Below, one piece after another: positions 4,594 through 5,825 of a stretch of 5,825 bases of DNA. The position numbers and the translations under genes were made by a program. The stretch comes from Lunatibacter sp035460985 (GTDB lineage Bacteria > Bacteroidota > Bacteroidia > Cytophagales > Cyclobacteriaceae), in contig DATHWC010000301.1 of assembly GCA_035460985.1 (NCBI GenBank), forward strand, positions 1-5,825, read 5' to 3'. Positions within the stretch are counted from its first letter, which is position 1, and each line of letters opens with the position of its first letter. Under the pieces are notes generated by a model that was not told the DNA's origin, searched no databases, and saw only the letters and a list, made by a program, of their open reading frames with translations.

Positions 4594-5825
4594 TTAATCC
4601 GTCAGTCCTACGGGAAGAACTTGTACAGTCAACGAGTCTATCACTTGGACTTCAAACCCCAGGTTCACCTCCAATTGCCCCATTTTTTCTTCCAATTTTT
4701 TCGCACCCTCCGCGGTTACCCCGCTTTCCCATGCGTATAAACGACGTAAGTTTCGCAAATCGGCAAGCTTTTCGATCCCCTCGTCCCCGACCTTGGATCC
4801 GTAGATATTCAAAAACTCAAGGTAATTTAACCCCTGCAGATGTGACATAGCCTCATCGGATATCGCAGTTTTTTCCAGCCTTAGCCGGGTTAGGTTTTTA
4901 AAATTGGATATCGGAGCCAATGTCGCATCGGTAATCGGAGTCTCTTTCAAGTCCAGCCAAGTCACCTGATCCGGGAAGGCAAGTGAGAGTTCTGACAAGA
5001 GTTCCGCCACAGGGAGGTTTTTGTCGATAGTCACCTGTAGCCAGTTGGAGTTGTTGGAAAGTGCCTTGATCATTACTCCCTTGGATTTGAATGCGTTTAG
5101 TTTTTCCCCGTCAACGGGCGAAGTTCCATCCGCAAGCAGTATCTCCACCTCAGTTTTGTTGGCATTGGGATCCACCAAGGTTTGTAAGATGGCGTCAATA
5201 TCAGAAGCTATGGCTACTTCCTGCACTTTCTTGTCAAAGGGAGCACCCTCCCCTATCCACCATTCCAGTAGCGCAATCTGCTCGGGTGTCAACTGGGTCT
5301 TACCTTTGGGAGGCATGTGTTCCTCATCCACTTCAGGAAGGTGAACCCGTTGAATCATCATACTTTTTGTAGGGTCGCCTGGTACAAAAACATCTCCATT
5401 TTCGCCCCCCTTCTTCAATGCTTCAACAGTATGCATTTGCAGCTCCCCTTTCTTTTTGCTGGCATTATGGCAAGAGTTACACCTCATTTCTAAGATGGGA
5501 TGAATGATATCCGAGAAAACCTCCGCTTCATTTAAATTTGTAATCAGTTTCGGCCCCTCCTGCACAGGTAAGCCTACCAACTTCCGAAGTCCGTTCGGCA
5601 TGTTTTGGGTAAGGTAAGTCGTACCGTGGGTTAAGGAACCCCCATAATGGCCCGCTCCTCCCAAAAATGCCATCATAAGCGCCAAAGAGCCAACATATGC
5701 CTTGTTAAGTGTAGTTGTTTGCTTCTTTTCCTTCTGCAGATATAAAATCCACGCTGCGAAAGAAAAAACGACCAACGCTATCCCCAACCATTTGTGTATG
5801 GACAGCAAATCTTCCGAATAGCCTC
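4594..5825 (-). CDS. Membrane-anchored c-type cytochrome fused to leucine-rich repeats (5' partial)
   Basis: The frame stays open through the right edge (G-Y-S-E-D-L-L-S-I-H-K-W precedes and spans a TTG codon at 5808), so that TTG is internal and the N-terminus is missing. Numbering from that TTG, two hydrophobic segments (7-24 and 36-52) are followed by G-H-Y-G-G-S-L-T-H-G at 53-62. They resemble the end of a DUF2231-type membrane domain (family label inferred). Then comes a cytochrome c domain: C-N-S-C-H haem site at 110-114 and probable axial Met165 in E-E-H-M-P-P-K-G, of the type seen in planctomycete-like PSCyt1 proteins. After a linker, four leucine-rich repeats begin at 282, 306, 330 and 354, an exact 24-residue period. 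The visible part is ~410 residues. Haem would attach on the periplasmic side. The role (electron transfer, sensing or scaffolding) is unknown. It is followed by a terminator. Confidence 0.9.
   Translation of the reverse strand, partial: GYSEDLLSIHKWLGIALVVFSFAAWILYLQKEKKQTTTLNKAYVGSLALMMAFLGGAGHYGGSLTHGTTYLTQNMPNGLRKLVGLPVQEGPKLITNLNEAEVFSDIIHPILEMRCNSCHNASKKKGELQMHTVEALKKGGENGDVFVPGDPTKSMMIQRVHLPEVDEEHMPPKGKTQLTPEQIALLEWWIGEGAPFDKKVQEVAIASDIDAILQTLVDPNANKTEVEILLADGTSPVDGEKLNAFKSKGVMIKALSNNSNWLQVTIDKNLPVAELLSELSLAFPDQVTWLDLKETPITDATLAPISNFKNLTRLRLEKTAISDEAMSHLQGLNYLEFLNIYGSKVGDEGIEKLADLRNLRRLYAWESGVTAEGAKKLEEKMGQLEVNLGFEVQVIDSLTVQVLPVGLTD

Noticed and set aside
4530..4850. Plus-strand frame of 106 codons overlapping the cytochrome/LRR gene end
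   Set aside because: It crosses the terminator hairpin and the antisense of the LRR repeats, with no family resemblance.
5806..5808. TTG as the start of the cytochrome/LRR protein
   Set aside because: The same frame continues open to the window edge with plausible protein sequence, and the membrane domain would otherwise be cut in half; the real start is outside the window.

Overview
The window looks like ordinary chromosomal DNA of a Bacteroidota species, most likely an environmental or marine Cyclobacteriaceae-type organism (inference). The signs are a type IX secretion (T9SS) sorting domain of the YPNP...K(V/I)xKP kind at the 3' end of the first gene, almost no Shine-Dalgarno sequences, AT-rich spacers between genes of moderate GC, and several protein families typical of polysaccharide-degrading Bacteroidota: SASA esterase, 'PmoA-family' DUF6807 protein, and cytochrome c/LRR fusion. 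No plasmid, phage, CRISPR, rRNA or tRNA signal was seen.

Layout from left to right. (1) 1-561 (+) is the 3' end of a secreted T9SS cargo protein. (2) 580-2255 (-) is a two-gene operon with a 4-base ATGA overlap: an SGNH/SASA-type carbohydrate esterase followed by an exported metallophosphoesterase resembling the Mn-dependent ADP-ribose/CDP-alcohol diphosphatase (ADPRM) family. (3) 2256-2483 is a divergent spacer nearly filled by an imperfect 169-bp inverted-repeat element (2305-2473) with MITE-like geometry. (4) 2484-3086 (+) is a small polytopic membrane protein that keeps the two catalytic histidines of PAP2 phosphatases in a diverged motif setting. (5) 3091-3996 (-) is an exported DUF6807/'PmoA-family' protein, convergent with the previous gene at a 4-bp gap. 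(6) 3997-4593 is a 597-bp AT-rich spacer holding two good and one weak terminator-like hairpin, all oriented for minus-strand transcription. (7) 4594-5825 (-) is a membrane-anchored c-type cytochrome fused to four 24-residue leucine-rich repeats, running off the right edge.

Almost every product is predicted to act in the membrane, the periplasm or outside the cell. The esterase and phosphoesterase are translationally coupled and probably work on related extracytoplasmic substrates, such as acylated carbohydrates and nucleotide- or alcohol-diphosphates; that pairing is inference. I found no clearly new multi-gene system. The points most worth checking are the inverted-repeat element, the exported ADPRM-like enzyme coupled to the esterase, the diverged PAP2-like protein, and a possible small gene or RNA lying between two minus-strand terminators near 4340-4510.
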